Source: Mucilaginibacter sp. PAMB04168 (GTDB taxonomy: Bacteria > Bacteroidota > Bacteroidia > Sphingobacteriales > Sphingobacteriaceae). Taken from it: a DNA stretch of 64,000 nt. Below are positions 34,681 to 44,153 of the stretch, one piece after another (position 1 is the stretch's first letter; every line of letters begins with the position of its first letter). Where the stretch lies: assembly GCF_039634365.2 (NCBI RefSeq), contig NZ_CP155079.2, positions 4,030,001-4,094,000 of the forward strand. Direction: 5' to 3'. Both the position numbers and the translations under genes were made by a program. The notes below the pieces were generated by a model. It did not search any database. It had not been told where the DNA came from and was given only the letters and a program-made list of their open reading frames with translations.

Positions 34681-36366
34681 CTACCACCCGGTATTTTGCA
34701 CCAGTTTGCCCTTACTCTTGTATATCTCGGTGCGTGGTATGGGGTAGCGGTGCATATAATCCCTGAATACTTTTTGGTAGTTGGAACCTAAAAGCACCTT
34801 GCTGTAGGTAAAACTGCCGTTAGCATTTTTTATCACGTTCATTCCATAAACCGGCTGGGCCACAATCTCGGGGCCTTTTTTCCAGCGCATGATGTCATAC
34901 CAGCGATGATCTTCAAAGGCTAGTTCAACGGCACGCTCATTACGGATACGTTCGCGCATTTGATCTTTAGTTAGGCCGAGGGGCAAGGGTGGCATGTTTA
35001 CATCGCCTCGTGCCCTTATCTGGTTTATGGCATCATACACACTGGCATCCGGACCAACTGCTTCATTTTGTGCCTCGGCATAATTGAGCAATACCTCCGC
35101 ATATCTAAAAAACAGAAAGTTCAGGTAAGTGGCACCTGCTACACGGTTAATGTAAACCTCGGGCCAGTATTTGCGGCAATAGTAGCGGGTAGCAGTATAA
35201 ATTATGTTGTTGGCATTGTAATCTTTGCCGTAGGTTACGGTACCGTTAGCATTGTTTTGCGACCACATCTCTATTTTGCGAGACTGATAATTTTCATCGT
35301 TATAAATAACGTTCCAGGTTAAACGCGGATCGCGGTTAGCGTAAGGCCGCTGCTGGTCATATCCTGAGGTGGGATCTGCTATGGCCTTGCCATTGGTCAT
35401 TTCATACAAATCCACATGGTTTTGGGTAGGGTTCATCTGCCCGTTGGCTCCGCCCGAACCTGGGGATTGTGCAAAGTCGATGATTTTACCGTCCGTATTA
35501 ACACGGGTCGATCTAACCTTCATCATGATATACTCGGTTGATGAGGTTACATTTAAAATGTCTTTGTAGGTAGGTTGTAATGAGTAAGTGCCTAAATCCA
35601 TAACCGCTTTAGCGGCTGCGGCAGCTTGTGCCCATTTAGATAAATCATTACTTTCATTATTCAAAGCGCTGGCCGCATACAACAGTACTCTTGCCTTCAG
35701 CGCTTTGGCAGCACCGATTGTAGCGCGGCCGTTCTCGGCAAGGGGCAAATCTTCTGCCCGAGGCAATTGTGTTTCGGCTTTCTCCAGATCGGCCATGATG
35801 AACTTTACACAATCATTGTAGCTTGCACGTGGCAGGTCAATATCTTCATTAACGCCATAAACGCGATCTATAATCGGCACACCGCCAAACCTTTTAATAA
35901 GTTCGAAATAAAAAAATGCCCGTAGAAAACGTGTTTCACCCTCTATACGTGCCGGGTTTTGAATGCTTGTCCAGGGCACGGTGGCCATTTTAGAAAGCAT
36001 CATGTTGGTAATGGCAATCCCTTGGTACTCCCTGTCCCAAACGTTCACAATATCATTCAGCGAGGCTACCCTTTCTGAATGATCATGAAAAAGCCCTTGG
36101 TTCAGATAAAGCACTGAGCGGTCGAGGTTACCGGATACGGCCTCGTCTGAGGCCTGCGATGTGGTACCGCGGTGGTCGTCAAAGCGCACATAATCGTCCA
36201 CCAGGTAAGCGTAGGCGCTAATGGCATATTGTGATGCCAGTACCGGATCTGTAAACACGGCATCTTCAGGTAGGGTTACACCCGGGGTGCGGTCTAAAAA
36301 GTCTTTACTGCATGAGGTGAGCAGTAAAGCGGTGCATATGATAGTGTATAATTTAAAAGCTTTCAT
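34681..36366 (-). CDS. SusD/RagB-family nutrient-binding lipoprotein (first pair)
   Basis: A 561-residue outer-membrane lipoprotein ('LYTIICTALLLTSCSKDFLD'). Typical SusD segments are 'GETRFLRAFFYFELIKRFGG', 'LFFRYAEVLLNYAEAQN' and 'NERAVELAFEDHRWYDIMRW'. I start at M 36366 because it gives a clean lipoprotein signal and leaves 7 bases after the SusC stop; a longer frame from 36396 would overlap that gene. It should work with the SusC-like protein upstream in glycan capture. It is 571 residues from the longer start, close in size to the other SusD of this locus, and the two look related. Confidence 0.9.
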   Translation of the reverse strand: MKAFKLYTIICTALLLTSCSKDFLDRTPGVTLPEDAVFTDPVLASQYAISAYAYLVDDYVRFDDHRGTTSQASDEAVSGNLDRSVLYLNQGLFHDHSERVASLNDIVNVWDREYQGIAITNMMLSKMATVPWTSIQNPARIEGETRFLRAFFYFELIKRFGGVPIIDRVYGVNEDIDLPRASYNDCVKFIMADLEKAETQLPRAEDLPLAENGRATIGAAKALKARVLLYAASALNNESNDLSKWAQAAAAAKAVMDLGTYSLQPTYKDILNVTSSTEYIMMKVRSTRVNTDGKIIDFAQSPGSGGANGQMNPTQNHVDLYEMTNGKAIADPTSGYDQQRPYANRDPRLTWNVIYNDENYQSRKIEMWSQNNANGTVTYGKDYNANNIIYTATRYYCRKYWPEVYINRVAGATYLNFLFFRYAEVLLNYAEAQNEAVGPDASVYDAINQIRARGDVNMPPLPLGLTKDQMRERIRNERAVELAFEDHRWYDIMRWKKGPEIVAQPVYGMNVIKNANGSFTYSKVLLGSNYQKVFRDYMHRYPIPRTEIYKSKGKLVQNTGW

Positions 36367-36373
36367 AACAAGT

Positions 36374-39300
36374 TTAAAATTGGAGGTTAACACCAAAATT
36401 GTAGATGCGTGATGACGGGTAAAGCGATTGCTTAGAGAAGCTCGTGTTAGAAAGGTTCACATTCTCCGGATCTACATACATTTTAAATTTGGTCCAGGTG
36501 TGCAGGTTTTGACCGTTGGCAAATACCCTTATGGACGCTACTTTTAATGCCTTAACCCAGCGCGAAGGCAACATCCAGGCTAACTCAGCGTTACGAATTT
36601 TGAGGTAAGCCGCGTTTTGCAGCACAAAATCATTAAGCTGGTAGTTGGGGTACGTGCTCGAACGTGAGTGTATAGCAGGCCATGTTGCACTGGCCGCGGT
36701 TTGTGGCGTCCACCTGTCTAGCATGAATTCATACATCTGCTGGCCATTGTTTTGCTCAGACAAAAAAACATCCGAACTTACATTGGCTACCCCCTGAAAC
36801 AGGATGGATAATGAGATATTATTCCATGATGCACGTGGTGTAAAACTGTAAGTATACTCGGGTATGCGCGAATAACCTATCGCTACGCGGTCATCCGTGT
36901 TAATTACATTGTCGCCATTAACGTCAACATATTTCAAATCGCCGGGGATGGATTTAGTTGTAAAACTTACTAAAGGCGAGTTGGCTATATCCTGTTCAGA
37001 GGTAAAGAATCCGTTGGTTTTATAACCAAAGAACTGGCCAACCCTTTTACCTTGCTGCTTTTGGTAGTCGGGCGCACCAATTGGCTCATCGGCATTGTCA
37101 ATACGGTTGCGTGCAAATGATAGCTGGGTATTAATGCCCAATGTTAGCTTACCAATTTTGTGTTGATAGTCAACTTCGGCCTCGTAACCTTTATTGTATA
37201 CTTCACCTACGTTAAGCGATGGGTATAAGTGCCCAAATGCTAATAAGCCCGAACGCCTGTCGGTTAAGATATCCGAACGCTTTTCGTCAAAGAAATCCAC
37301 ATTTACTTTCAAGCGATGATTAAAAAACTCACTCTCAAAACCGATGTTCCTTTTAATACCGGTCTCCCAGGTAATATCTGGGTTGCCTAACCCGTTAAGG
37401 GTTGAGGTATTTGGCAGATAAACTATTTGGTTGTTGGTTGGCGCAGTTACCTGGCCAAACTGTATACCGTTGGTGGTAATAGCGTAATTGGTAAGGAATA
37501 AGAAGCGCTGATCGAGTTGATCATTACCCACTTTACCGTAACTTCCTCTAATCTTCAAAAAGTCCAGCCATTCTACATTTTTCAGGAAGCTTTCTTTAGA
37601 GATAGTCCACCCGGCCGATATTGCCGGAAAGAAACCATACTGTTTTCCTTTGGCAAAGTTTTCAGAACCATTGTAACCAGCATCAGCTTCAAAGAAATAT
37701 TTTTCGCGAAAGTTGTAGGTAATACGGCCTAATACGCCCTGAGCGGCACGTGGCGGTATGGTGTATTGTGTAGTGCCCTCACCTTTTATGAGCTGGCGGG
37801 TGCCTAACAATAACCCGCTTACGTTATGATCATTACCGAAACTGCGGTTGTAATTAAACCCTGTTTGGATATTGGTACGCAATGTACCGCCGCTTTCAGA
37901 TATCAGTGTACTCAAAGGCTCATCGCGCGGCCTATCGCTCGATAGCGTTATTGCACCTGTTTGCCTATCGTAAGTATAGGCGGCCCAAACGGCATTACGG
38001 CGGGTGGCGCTGGTGTAATAGGAGTCGTAACCAAAATTGGTAGTAAAGGTTAGTCCTTTAGTTATGGCATCCAGTTTCCAGTTAAGGTTAAAGGTACTTT
38101 CAACCGTGTTATTATCATCGTTACGAGTACCCCAGCGGGTAATTACAGCCAGTGGATTCCAGATATTGGTACCCACTTCGGAGTTTTGCGCAATGCGACC
38201 ATCGGGCAACATAACCGGATAGGCAAATGACGGCGTTTGTAAAATACGCGAAATCATACCTTCCAGGTTATCGTACGAGAAATTGCCCGATGAAGCGCGC
38301 AAACCCGCCGGCTGATAGCGGCGCTCCATACGTCCGCCAAGTTTAACGCTTACCGTTAAACTTTTGCTCAGGTTTATATCAACGTTGCTCCTGAAATTAT
38401 AACGGTTATAATCGGGTTGTGAGTTGATGCCAAAAGGCGAATCGAACTTTTTGAAGATACCACCCTGATATAAATAGCCGGCAGAAACAGCGTATCTGAT
38501 CACATTGGTACCGCCGCTAATGTTTACGTTATGCTGCGTTTGCGGGTAATATTTGCGCGTGAGGTAATCAAACCAGTTTACATCCGGATAACCTAAGGGA
38601 TCTGAACCATCCTTAAACTTTTGCAGCTCAGTATCGGTCCAGCGTGGTGCAACGCCATCATTACGCATGCCCTCGTTCATGAGGTAAGCATTATCATAGG
38701 CGCTTAACGCCTTAGGAATACCGGTATAGCTTTGCAAACTGAAGTTACCGGTATAGCTTACTTTGGGTTTACCTATACGGCCCACCTTTGTGGTAACTAC
38801 AATTACACCGTTGGCACCACGTATACCATAAATGGCCGTTGAAGCGGCATCTTTTAGTATACTGATGTTTTCAATCTCGTTAGGGTCAATGTCGCCAAAA
38901 TTGGGGCGCTCAATACCATCAACCACCACAATAGCACCTGAGTTGTTGTAAGTGGACTGCCCGCGTACGTTAAGTACGGCACCATCTGCACCTGGCTGCC
39001 CGCTGCGCTGCACAGCGGTAACACCCGTTACCCGACCAACCAGGCTATTGGTAGTATTAGCTGTTGGCGACTGCAAAATTTCGCGCCCGCTAACGGTACT
39101 TACTGCCGCTGTTAATGATGATTTCTTTTGTTGCTGGTTAAAGCCCAACACTACCACCTCATTAAGACCGGTAGCATTATCGCCCATGGTAACATCAATT
39201 CGGGTTCTGCCTGCAATGGCAACTTCTTGTGTACCAAAGCCAATAAAACTGAATATCAGCGTAGCGTTGGCATTAGGCACCCTGATGCTATAGTTGCCGG

Positions 39301-39529
39301 TAGCCAGTGAAGTAGTACCCGATTGCGAATCTTTGATGCGCACGCTTACGCCGGGCAGCGCCTCGCCTTTTGAATCTTTTACGGTACCGGTTACCGTTAT
39401 GGCCTGTTGAGCAAACGAGTTTAAACCTGAGCAAAGTACAATACCTGTTATTAGGATAGTTACTATTGCTTTGAGCTTGCTAAAAAAACTGTTCCCAACA
39501 GACGCTTTTACAGAGTAAAATTTGTCCAT
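36374..39529 (-). CDS. SusC/RagA TonB-dependent transporter (first pair)
   Basis: A transporter of about 1051 residues. I start at M 39529 ('MDKFYSVKASVGNSFFSK'), which gives a long but normal signal region ending 'LCSGLNSFAQQ'; a frame from 39592 adds 21 unlikely residues. Domains: carboxypeptidase-like regulatory (about 45-125, 'VTGTVKDSKGEALPGVSVRI'), plug ('IVVVDGIERPNFGDIDPNE', 'NISILKDAASTAIYGIRGAN') and barrel ending 'RIYNFGVNLQF'. It is the first gene of the operon after the HTCS, preceded by a candidate promoter and operator at 39693-39747. Substrate is inferred as a xylan-like glycan from the GH10 genes. Confidence 0.92.
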   Translation of the reverse strand: MDKFYSVKASVGNSFFSKLKAIVTILITGIVLCSGLNSFAQQAITVTGTVKDSKGEALPGVSVRIKDSQSGTTSLATGNYSIRVPNANATLIFSFIGFGTQEVAIAGRTRIDVTMGDNATGLNEVVVLGFNQQQKKSSLTAAVSTVSGREILQSPTANTTNSLVGRVTGVTAVQRSGQPGADGAVLNVRGQSTYNNSGAIVVVDGIERPNFGDIDPNEIENISILKDAASTAIYGIRGANGVIVVTTKVGRIGKPKVSYTGNFSLQSYTGIPKALSAYDNAYLMNEGMRNDGVAPRWTDTELQKFKDGSDPLGYPDVNWFDYLTRKYYPQTQHNVNISGGTNVIRYAVSAGYLYQGGIFKKFDSPFGINSQPDYNRYNFRSNVDINLSKSLTVSVKLGGRMERRYQPAGLRASSGNFSYDNLEGMISRILQTPSFAYPVMLPDGRIAQNSEVGTNIWNPLAVITRWGTRNDDNNTVESTFNLNWKLDAITKGLTFTTNFGYDSYYTSATRRNAVWAAYTYDRQTGAITLSSDRPRDEPLSTLISESGGTLRTNIQTGFNYNRSFGNDHNVSGLLLGTRQLIKGEGTTQYTIPPRAAQGVLGRITYNFREKYFFEADAGYNGSENFAKGKQYGFFPAISAGWTISKESFLKNVEWLDFLKIRGSYGKVGNDQLDQRFLFLTNYAITTNGIQFGQVTAPTNNQIVYLPNTSTLNGLGNPDITWETGIKRNIGFESEFFNHRLKVNVDFFDEKRSDILTDRRSGLLAFGHLYPSLNVGEVYNKGYEAEVDYQHKIGKLTLGINTQLSFARNRIDNADEPIGAPDYQKQQGKRVGQFFGYKTNGFFTSEQDIANSPLVSFTTKSIPGDLKYVDVNGDNVINTDDRVAIGYSRIPEYTYSFTPRASWNNISLSILFQGVANVSSDVFLSEQNNGQQMYEFMLDRWTPQTAASATWPAIHSRSSTYPNYQLNDFVLQNAAYLKIRNAELAWMLPSRWVKALKVASIRVFANGQNLHTWTKFKMYVDPENVNLSNTSFSKQSLYPSSRIYNFGVNLQF

Positions 39530-39692
39530 ACAGTGGTTTTTGGTTAAGTGGTTTTTATGAATTTGCCAAAGGCTGATTGACCGGGCACACATGCCGGGTG
39601 CATAGGTAAGGCAGGCGTATACAACACGAAGTTGCCTTTGCCCTGGTGAAGGTAAAAGTCTCTCATCTCAAAAATTAGTTAAATTGGTTAGG

Positions 39693-39747
39693 CAAATATG
39701 TTGCGATTTTACATGGACAGGGGGCGTCAAATTTCCTTAAATAGGGG
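39693..39747 (-). promoter_or_regulatory. Candidate promoter and HTCS operator of the polysaccharide operon
   Basis: On the minus strand, CATATTTG (39700-39693) is one base off the -7 consensus TAnnTTTG. Just upstream lies a direct repeat of CCCCTRT (CCCCTAT at 39747-39741 and CCCCTGT at 39723-39717) with 24-base spacing, over and behind the -33 position. AraC-type output domains of HTCS proteins usually bind direct repeats placed like this. The leader to the susC start would be about 155 bases. Confidence 0.4.
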
Positions 39748-39820
39748 TAAAATCTTCGCCATAAAGCAAAAATCGGCTTATTTTAAACTTTACCGATACG
39801 GGTTTGCGAATTATAACGTG

Positions 39821-42800
39821 TTAGTTGGCAGCTTCGGGGGCATGCTTAGACAGGTACTCTGATGGCGACAAGTTGAATTGCTTTTTAAACTCTTTACTAA
39901 AGTACTTCCGGTCGTTAAAACCAACGGCAAAAGCTACCTCAGCAATTGAGAGTTTGTTTTCGTCAAAATACTGAGCGGCCTTCTTAAGGCGAATGAACTT
40001 TATAAAATCGGCCACAGAAAGATTGGTTAAAGCCTGTACTTTTTTGTAGAGTACATTTTTGCTCATGCCTATTTCATCAATCAGTTCCGCTACCCCAAAA
40101 CCAGCATCATCCAAGTGCTTTTCAATAACACTCATGAGCCTGGCTAAAAACTTATCATCTGGGGATACGAGTGTTGTTTTTTGTGGCTGCAATAGCAACT
40201 CCCGGCTAAACCTTTGTCTTATAGCCTGCTTGGATGCCAAAATGTTGCTCACCTGTAACTGCAGCAGTTGCAAGCTGAAAGGTTTAGTAATATAGGCATC
40301 GGCGCCATGTTCAAAACCGCTTAACTGATGCACATAGTTTGCCCGGGCCGTAAGCATAATTACGGGAACATGATTCAACCGTTCATCGCTCTTTACCTGC
40401 CTGCAAAACTCTGTGCCATCCATTTCGGGCATCATCACATCAGTAATTATCAAATCGGGCAAATACTCAAGTGCAGTCGTCAACCCTTCAACTCCATGCA
40501 TTGCTCCTATTACCCGGTATTGGCTTTCGAGCGATTCGGTTATAAACTTTCGTACTTCATCATTATCTTCTACCACTAAAATGGTATAAGCCCTTTCAAC
40601 GGTTAAAGCATTACTGTGATTCTCGGTTATATTGTCAACTTCTGTATGTAAATAATATTGGGCTGCATCTTCACCGCTGGCATCATGTTCTATAATGGCA
40701 CCAGCATTCAGGTGTTGCGTTCCTTTTTGAAGAGAAACAATAAACTCAGTTTCGCCCGCAGCAGTGGCAGTGGCCATTTTGCTGCGTACATCAATTTCTC
40801 CTTTATGTAACTCAACAATGTTTTTGGAAAGCGCCAAACCAATACCAGTTCCTATCGGATGATTTTGGCCATCCTCTACCTGGAAAAAGTTCTGAAAAAG
40901 GTTTTGCTGACCATTTTCTGGAATACCCCTGCCGTTATCTTTTACACTGATCTCAATCCAGCCCTCGTTTGCACTACTTTGCTGTATAGTTAAGGTAATA
41001 CAGCCTCCGTTAGGTGTAAACTTAAAAGCGTTGGAAAGCAGGTTAAAGAATACCTTTTCTAACTGGTCTTTGTCGAAATAAATTTCTTGATGGTGATAGA
41101 CCGAAGAAAATTTATAATTGATGTCTTTGCTAATGGCCAGGTTCTGAAACGAAAGGAAGATTTCTTCTACAAACTTTACAATATCGTTTTCGGCATAGTA
41201 CATTTTTAGGTGGCCGGCTTCTGCCTTTCTAAAATCGAGTAACTCCGTAACTAAGCGCAGCAGGCGGTCAGCATTGTTTTTTACGGTACCAATCTGCCTG
41301 TAAAGGGTGAAGTTTTCCCGCGTGCTTTCCATTAGCTTTTCCAGCGGACCTAAAATGAGCGTTAGTGGTGTACGTATTTCGTGCGATATATTGGTAAAAA
41401 AGTTCAGTTTCAGTTGGTAAAGCTCCTGCTGCCGTTCGTTGTGCAGGTGTTCGTGATACAGATCCCGCTCCAGGCGAGCCTGTACTTTAAAAAACCTGAT
41501 GATAACATACAGAACAAGGAAAAAGGTTATTGCATACAAAGCATAAGCCCACCAGGTGAGCCAAAACGGAGGCAATACTTTAATGTTAAGCACCGTTGGC
41601 TCATCGTTCCATAAACCATCGTTATTGGACGCTTTTACTTTAAACACATAATTGCCCGGATCTAAATTGGTGTAGCTGGCGCTATGCTGCGCACCCACGT
41701 AATGCCAATCATCGCTACTTTTTAATCCTTCAAGCTTATAGGCATACTGGTTATTTTCAGGATTATTAAAGTTTAATGCAGCAAAATCAAGCGTAATATA
41801 GCCCTGATTGTATTGAAGTGTAAGATTTCGCGTTTCCGTTATCGCTTCTTTTAAGGGTGAATCTTCGTCATTAATTGCCACCGGCTTATTTTTGATCGAC
41901 AATCGGGTTAGCACCACCTGTGGTTTATGGCTATTTTTAAGCAAGCTTTGGGGATTGAAGATAGTTAGACCGTTAATGCCTCCAAAAAGCAGTTCGCCAT
42001 TTTTAGTTTTGAGCCCCGAGTTGGTTAAAAACTGGTTGCTGGCAAGGCCATCATTGGCCGTGAACTGAGTGATGTGTGTATTACGGCTGGTAAAGGGAAA
42101 TTGATGATTGCTGAAGCGTATTCTGAACAAGCCGTCGTCAGTACTTACCCATAGTTTACCTGTGTTATCTGCCACAATGGTGTGTATTACATCATCCGTA
42201 ACACCCAACTTAGTGTTGACATTGTAAAACCGGCCCGATTTTTCATCAAAGCAATTGAGGCCTCCACCCTCCGTACCTACCCAAAGACGTTTTTTACTGT
42301 CATAAAACAGGCAGGTAACTGTATTATGGCTTATAGCGAAAGGTCCTTTTCTTTTATAGCAGGCTGTTATACGTTTTTGTGCCTTGTTATAATAGTTTAA
42401 ACCACTTTGCGTCCCTATCCACAGGTTACCTTTTTCATCATACAGCAGTGCGGTAACAAAATTATCGCTTAGCGAGTGCTTGTCGCTTTCCTGGTGCGTA
42501 AGGGTTGTGTAAGAACCGTCGGGCTTTAAAAACTGCAAGCCTCCGCCGTTGGTGCCCGCCCAAACGCCATCTTTATCGGGCAAAACAGCATTAATCAGAT
42601 TTTCACTTAATTTACCCTCATGAATGGCAAATTTAAAATAAGTAACGGCTTTAGTTTGCTTGTTAAATTTACAAAGACCATCCAGCGTACCAATCCACAA
42701 GTTGCCCTGCTTGTCTTGCGCCAAGCACTTTACACCGTTGCTAGAATTGCCCTGTCGTGTGTTTTTAACAGAGTAGTAAATGTGGCTGCCCGTTTCGCGG

Positions 42801-43993
42801 TTAACCAGGTTAAGGCCACCCCCATAAGTGCCAATCCACAACTTATGGCCAGTATCCTCTAATATGGCATTTACCACCGGGTGGTTTAGGCCGGCCTCGT
42901 TACCTACCCGTTCGCCGATGTTGGTAAAATTGTTATTTCCGGGATAGGATATGTTGATCCCACCAGCAAAAGTACCTATCCAGACTCCGCCCGCATTATC
43001 CTGCAAAAAACTCCAGATTGTGTGGTCGTTCAGGCTACTTGCATTGGCCGGGTCGTGTGTGTAATTATCAAATTTTTCACTTTCGGGGTGGAAAATGCTT
43101 AAGCCACGACGGGTACCCACCCAAATGGTATTATCATTACGTATCAATAAAGCTTTAATCCAGTCGGACTGCAGTGATCTAGCGTTTTGATCATCATGCT
43201 TGTATTGATGACAGTTGCCCGTAGCAGGATTGTAAACAAACAGGCCCGATGTTTCTGTACCAAACCAAATGTTGTTTTGCCTGTCCTGCCTGATCACCAG
43301 AACCTTGGATTGAGATAGCTCTGTGTTGTTAGCCAAACATGGTGGAAGGGGAACTATTGCTTTGATTTGGGGATTGAATCGCTTAACTCCCTGGCGTGTA
43401 CCTATCCAGATGACGGATGACCTGTCCTGAAAAAGTGTAAAGGTAATGCCACTATTGATGTCTGAATGGCCATCACCTTTAAAAGCCGCAACGTCTTCGA
43501 TTTTTAAAGTTGCGGTATCTACCTGTTTTACACCACCAAAAGTTGCTATCCAAATATTACGGTTATGATCCTGAATAACAGACGAGATATAATTGCGCCC
43601 GCCTTTGATGTTCAGGATACCTATATGCTTGAATTTTTCAGTCTTAGGATCATAAATATTCAGCCCGTTTGAGGTAGCAACCCAAAGCCGTTTTTTTTTA
43701 TCCTGGCAAATAGCATTTACCCGGTTATTACTTAAACTTTCGGGGTTATTCTCCTGATGCTTAAAAGTGGTAAATTCATAGCCATTATAACGGGTTAAGC
43801 CTTTCCAGTTACCAATCCAAACAAAGTTTCTATCGTCCTGAAACAATGTTGCTACAGGACTTTGTATAAGCCCTTCCTTGAAAGACAAATGATTAAACCT
43901 CAGTGGCTGTTGAGCTAAGGTGGCAGCAAACTGAAATAAAAAGAAAATAACAAGTATATAGAAAGTATGCTTTCGCTGCATAAATCCGCTCAT
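39821..43993 (-). CDS. Hybrid two-component system regulator (HTCS)
   Basis: A 1390-residue one-protein signalling system. After a signal peptide ('LVIFFLFQFAATLAQQ') come about 14 Reg_prop blades forming two periplasmic propellers ('DRNFVWIGNWKGLTRYN', 'KGNLWIGTQSGLNYYNK'), then a Y_Y_Y domain, a membrane helix ('WWAYALYAITFFLVLYVIIR') and a histidine kinase with H871 in 'NISHEIRTPL', 'NLLSNAFKFTPNGG' and 'GTGIGLALSKN'. A receiver follows with D1185 in 'IITDVMMPEMDG', then an AraC-type DNA-binding domain ('EVAFAVGFNDRKYFSKEFKK'). It should sense an oligosaccharide in the periplasm and switch on the adjacent SusC/SusD operon, which starts 292 bases downstream. Confidence 0.95.
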   Translation of the reverse strand: MSGFMQRKHTFYILVIFFLFQFAATLAQQPLRFNHLSFKEGLIQSPVATLFQDDRNFVWIGNWKGLTRYNGYEFTTFKHQENNPESLSNNRVNAICQDKKKRLWVATSNGLNIYDPKTEKFKHIGILNIKGGRNYISSVIQDHNRNIWIATFGGVKQVDTATLKIEDVAAFKGDGHSDINSGITFTLFQDRSSVIWIGTRQGVKRFNPQIKAIVPLPPCLANNTELSQSKVLVIRQDRQNNIWFGTETSGLFVYNPATGNCHQYKHDDQNARSLQSDWIKALLIRNDNTIWVGTRRGLSIFHPESEKFDNYTHDPANASSLNDHTIWSFLQDNAGGVWIGTFAGGINISYPGNNNFTNIGERVGNEAGLNHPVVNAILEDTGHKLWIGTYGGGLNLVNRETGSHIYYSVKNTRQGNSSNGVKCLAQDKQGNLWIGTLDGLCKFNKQTKAVTYFKFAIHEGKLSENLINAVLPDKDGVWAGTNGGGLQFLKPDGSYTTLTHQESDKHSLSDNFVTALLYDEKGNLWIGTQSGLNYYNKAQKRITACYKRKGPFAISHNTVTCLFYDSKKRLWVGTEGGGLNCFDEKSGRFYNVNTKLGVTDDVIHTIVADNTGKLWVSTDDGLFRIRFSNHQFPFTSRNTHITQFTANDGLASNQFLTNSGLKTKNGELLFGGINGLTIFNPQSLLKNSHKPQVVLTRLSIKNKPVAINDEDSPLKEAITETRNLTLQYNQGYITLDFAALNFNNPENNQYAYKLEGLKSSDDWHYVGAQHSASYTNLDPGNYVFKVKASNNDGLWNDEPTVLNIKVLPPFWLTWWAYALYAITFFLVLYVIIRFFKVQARLERDLYHEHLHNERQQELYQLKLNFFTNISHEIRTPLTLILGPLEKLMESTRENFTLYRQIGTVKNNADRLLRLVTELLDFRKAEAGHLKMYYAENDIVKFVEEIFLSFQNLAISKDINYKFSSVYHHQEIYFDKDQLEKVFFNLLSNAFKFTPNGGCITLTIQQSSANEGWIEISVKDNGRGIPENGQQNLFQNFFQVEDGQNHPIGTGIGLALSKNIVELHKGEIDVRSKMATATAAGETEFIVSLQKGTQHLNAGAIIEHDASGEDAAQYYLHTEVDNITENHSNALTVERAYTILVVEDNDEVRKFITESLESQYRVIGAMHGVEGLTTALEYLPDLIITDVMMPEMDGTEFCRQVKSDERLNHVPVIMLTARANYVHQLSGFEHGADAYITKPFSLQLLQLQVSNILASKQAIRQRFSRELLLQPQKTTLVSPDDKFLARLMSVIEKHLDDAGFGVAELIDEIGMSKNVLYKKVQALTNLSVADFIKFIRLKKAAQYFDENKLSIAEVAFAVGFNDRKYFSKEFKKQFNLSPSEYLSKHAPEAAN

Positions 43994-44153
43994 ACTTTAG
44001 CTTTAACAATTGGTTCAGGTAAATATAATTAAATTTCTAAAATAACGGCTAATTTAGCGCTATCCTGCTCAATGGATAGCCATGTAGTAAAGATTAGATG
44101 CAGACCGGATTATTTTGAGAACAGGGAGATTGAAAGAGGAAGAGTACCCGCAC

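Noticed and set aside
44059..44080. GCTATCC/GGATAGC hairpin after the helical-repeat gene
   Set aside because: A 7-bp stem with no T-run is too weak to call a terminator.
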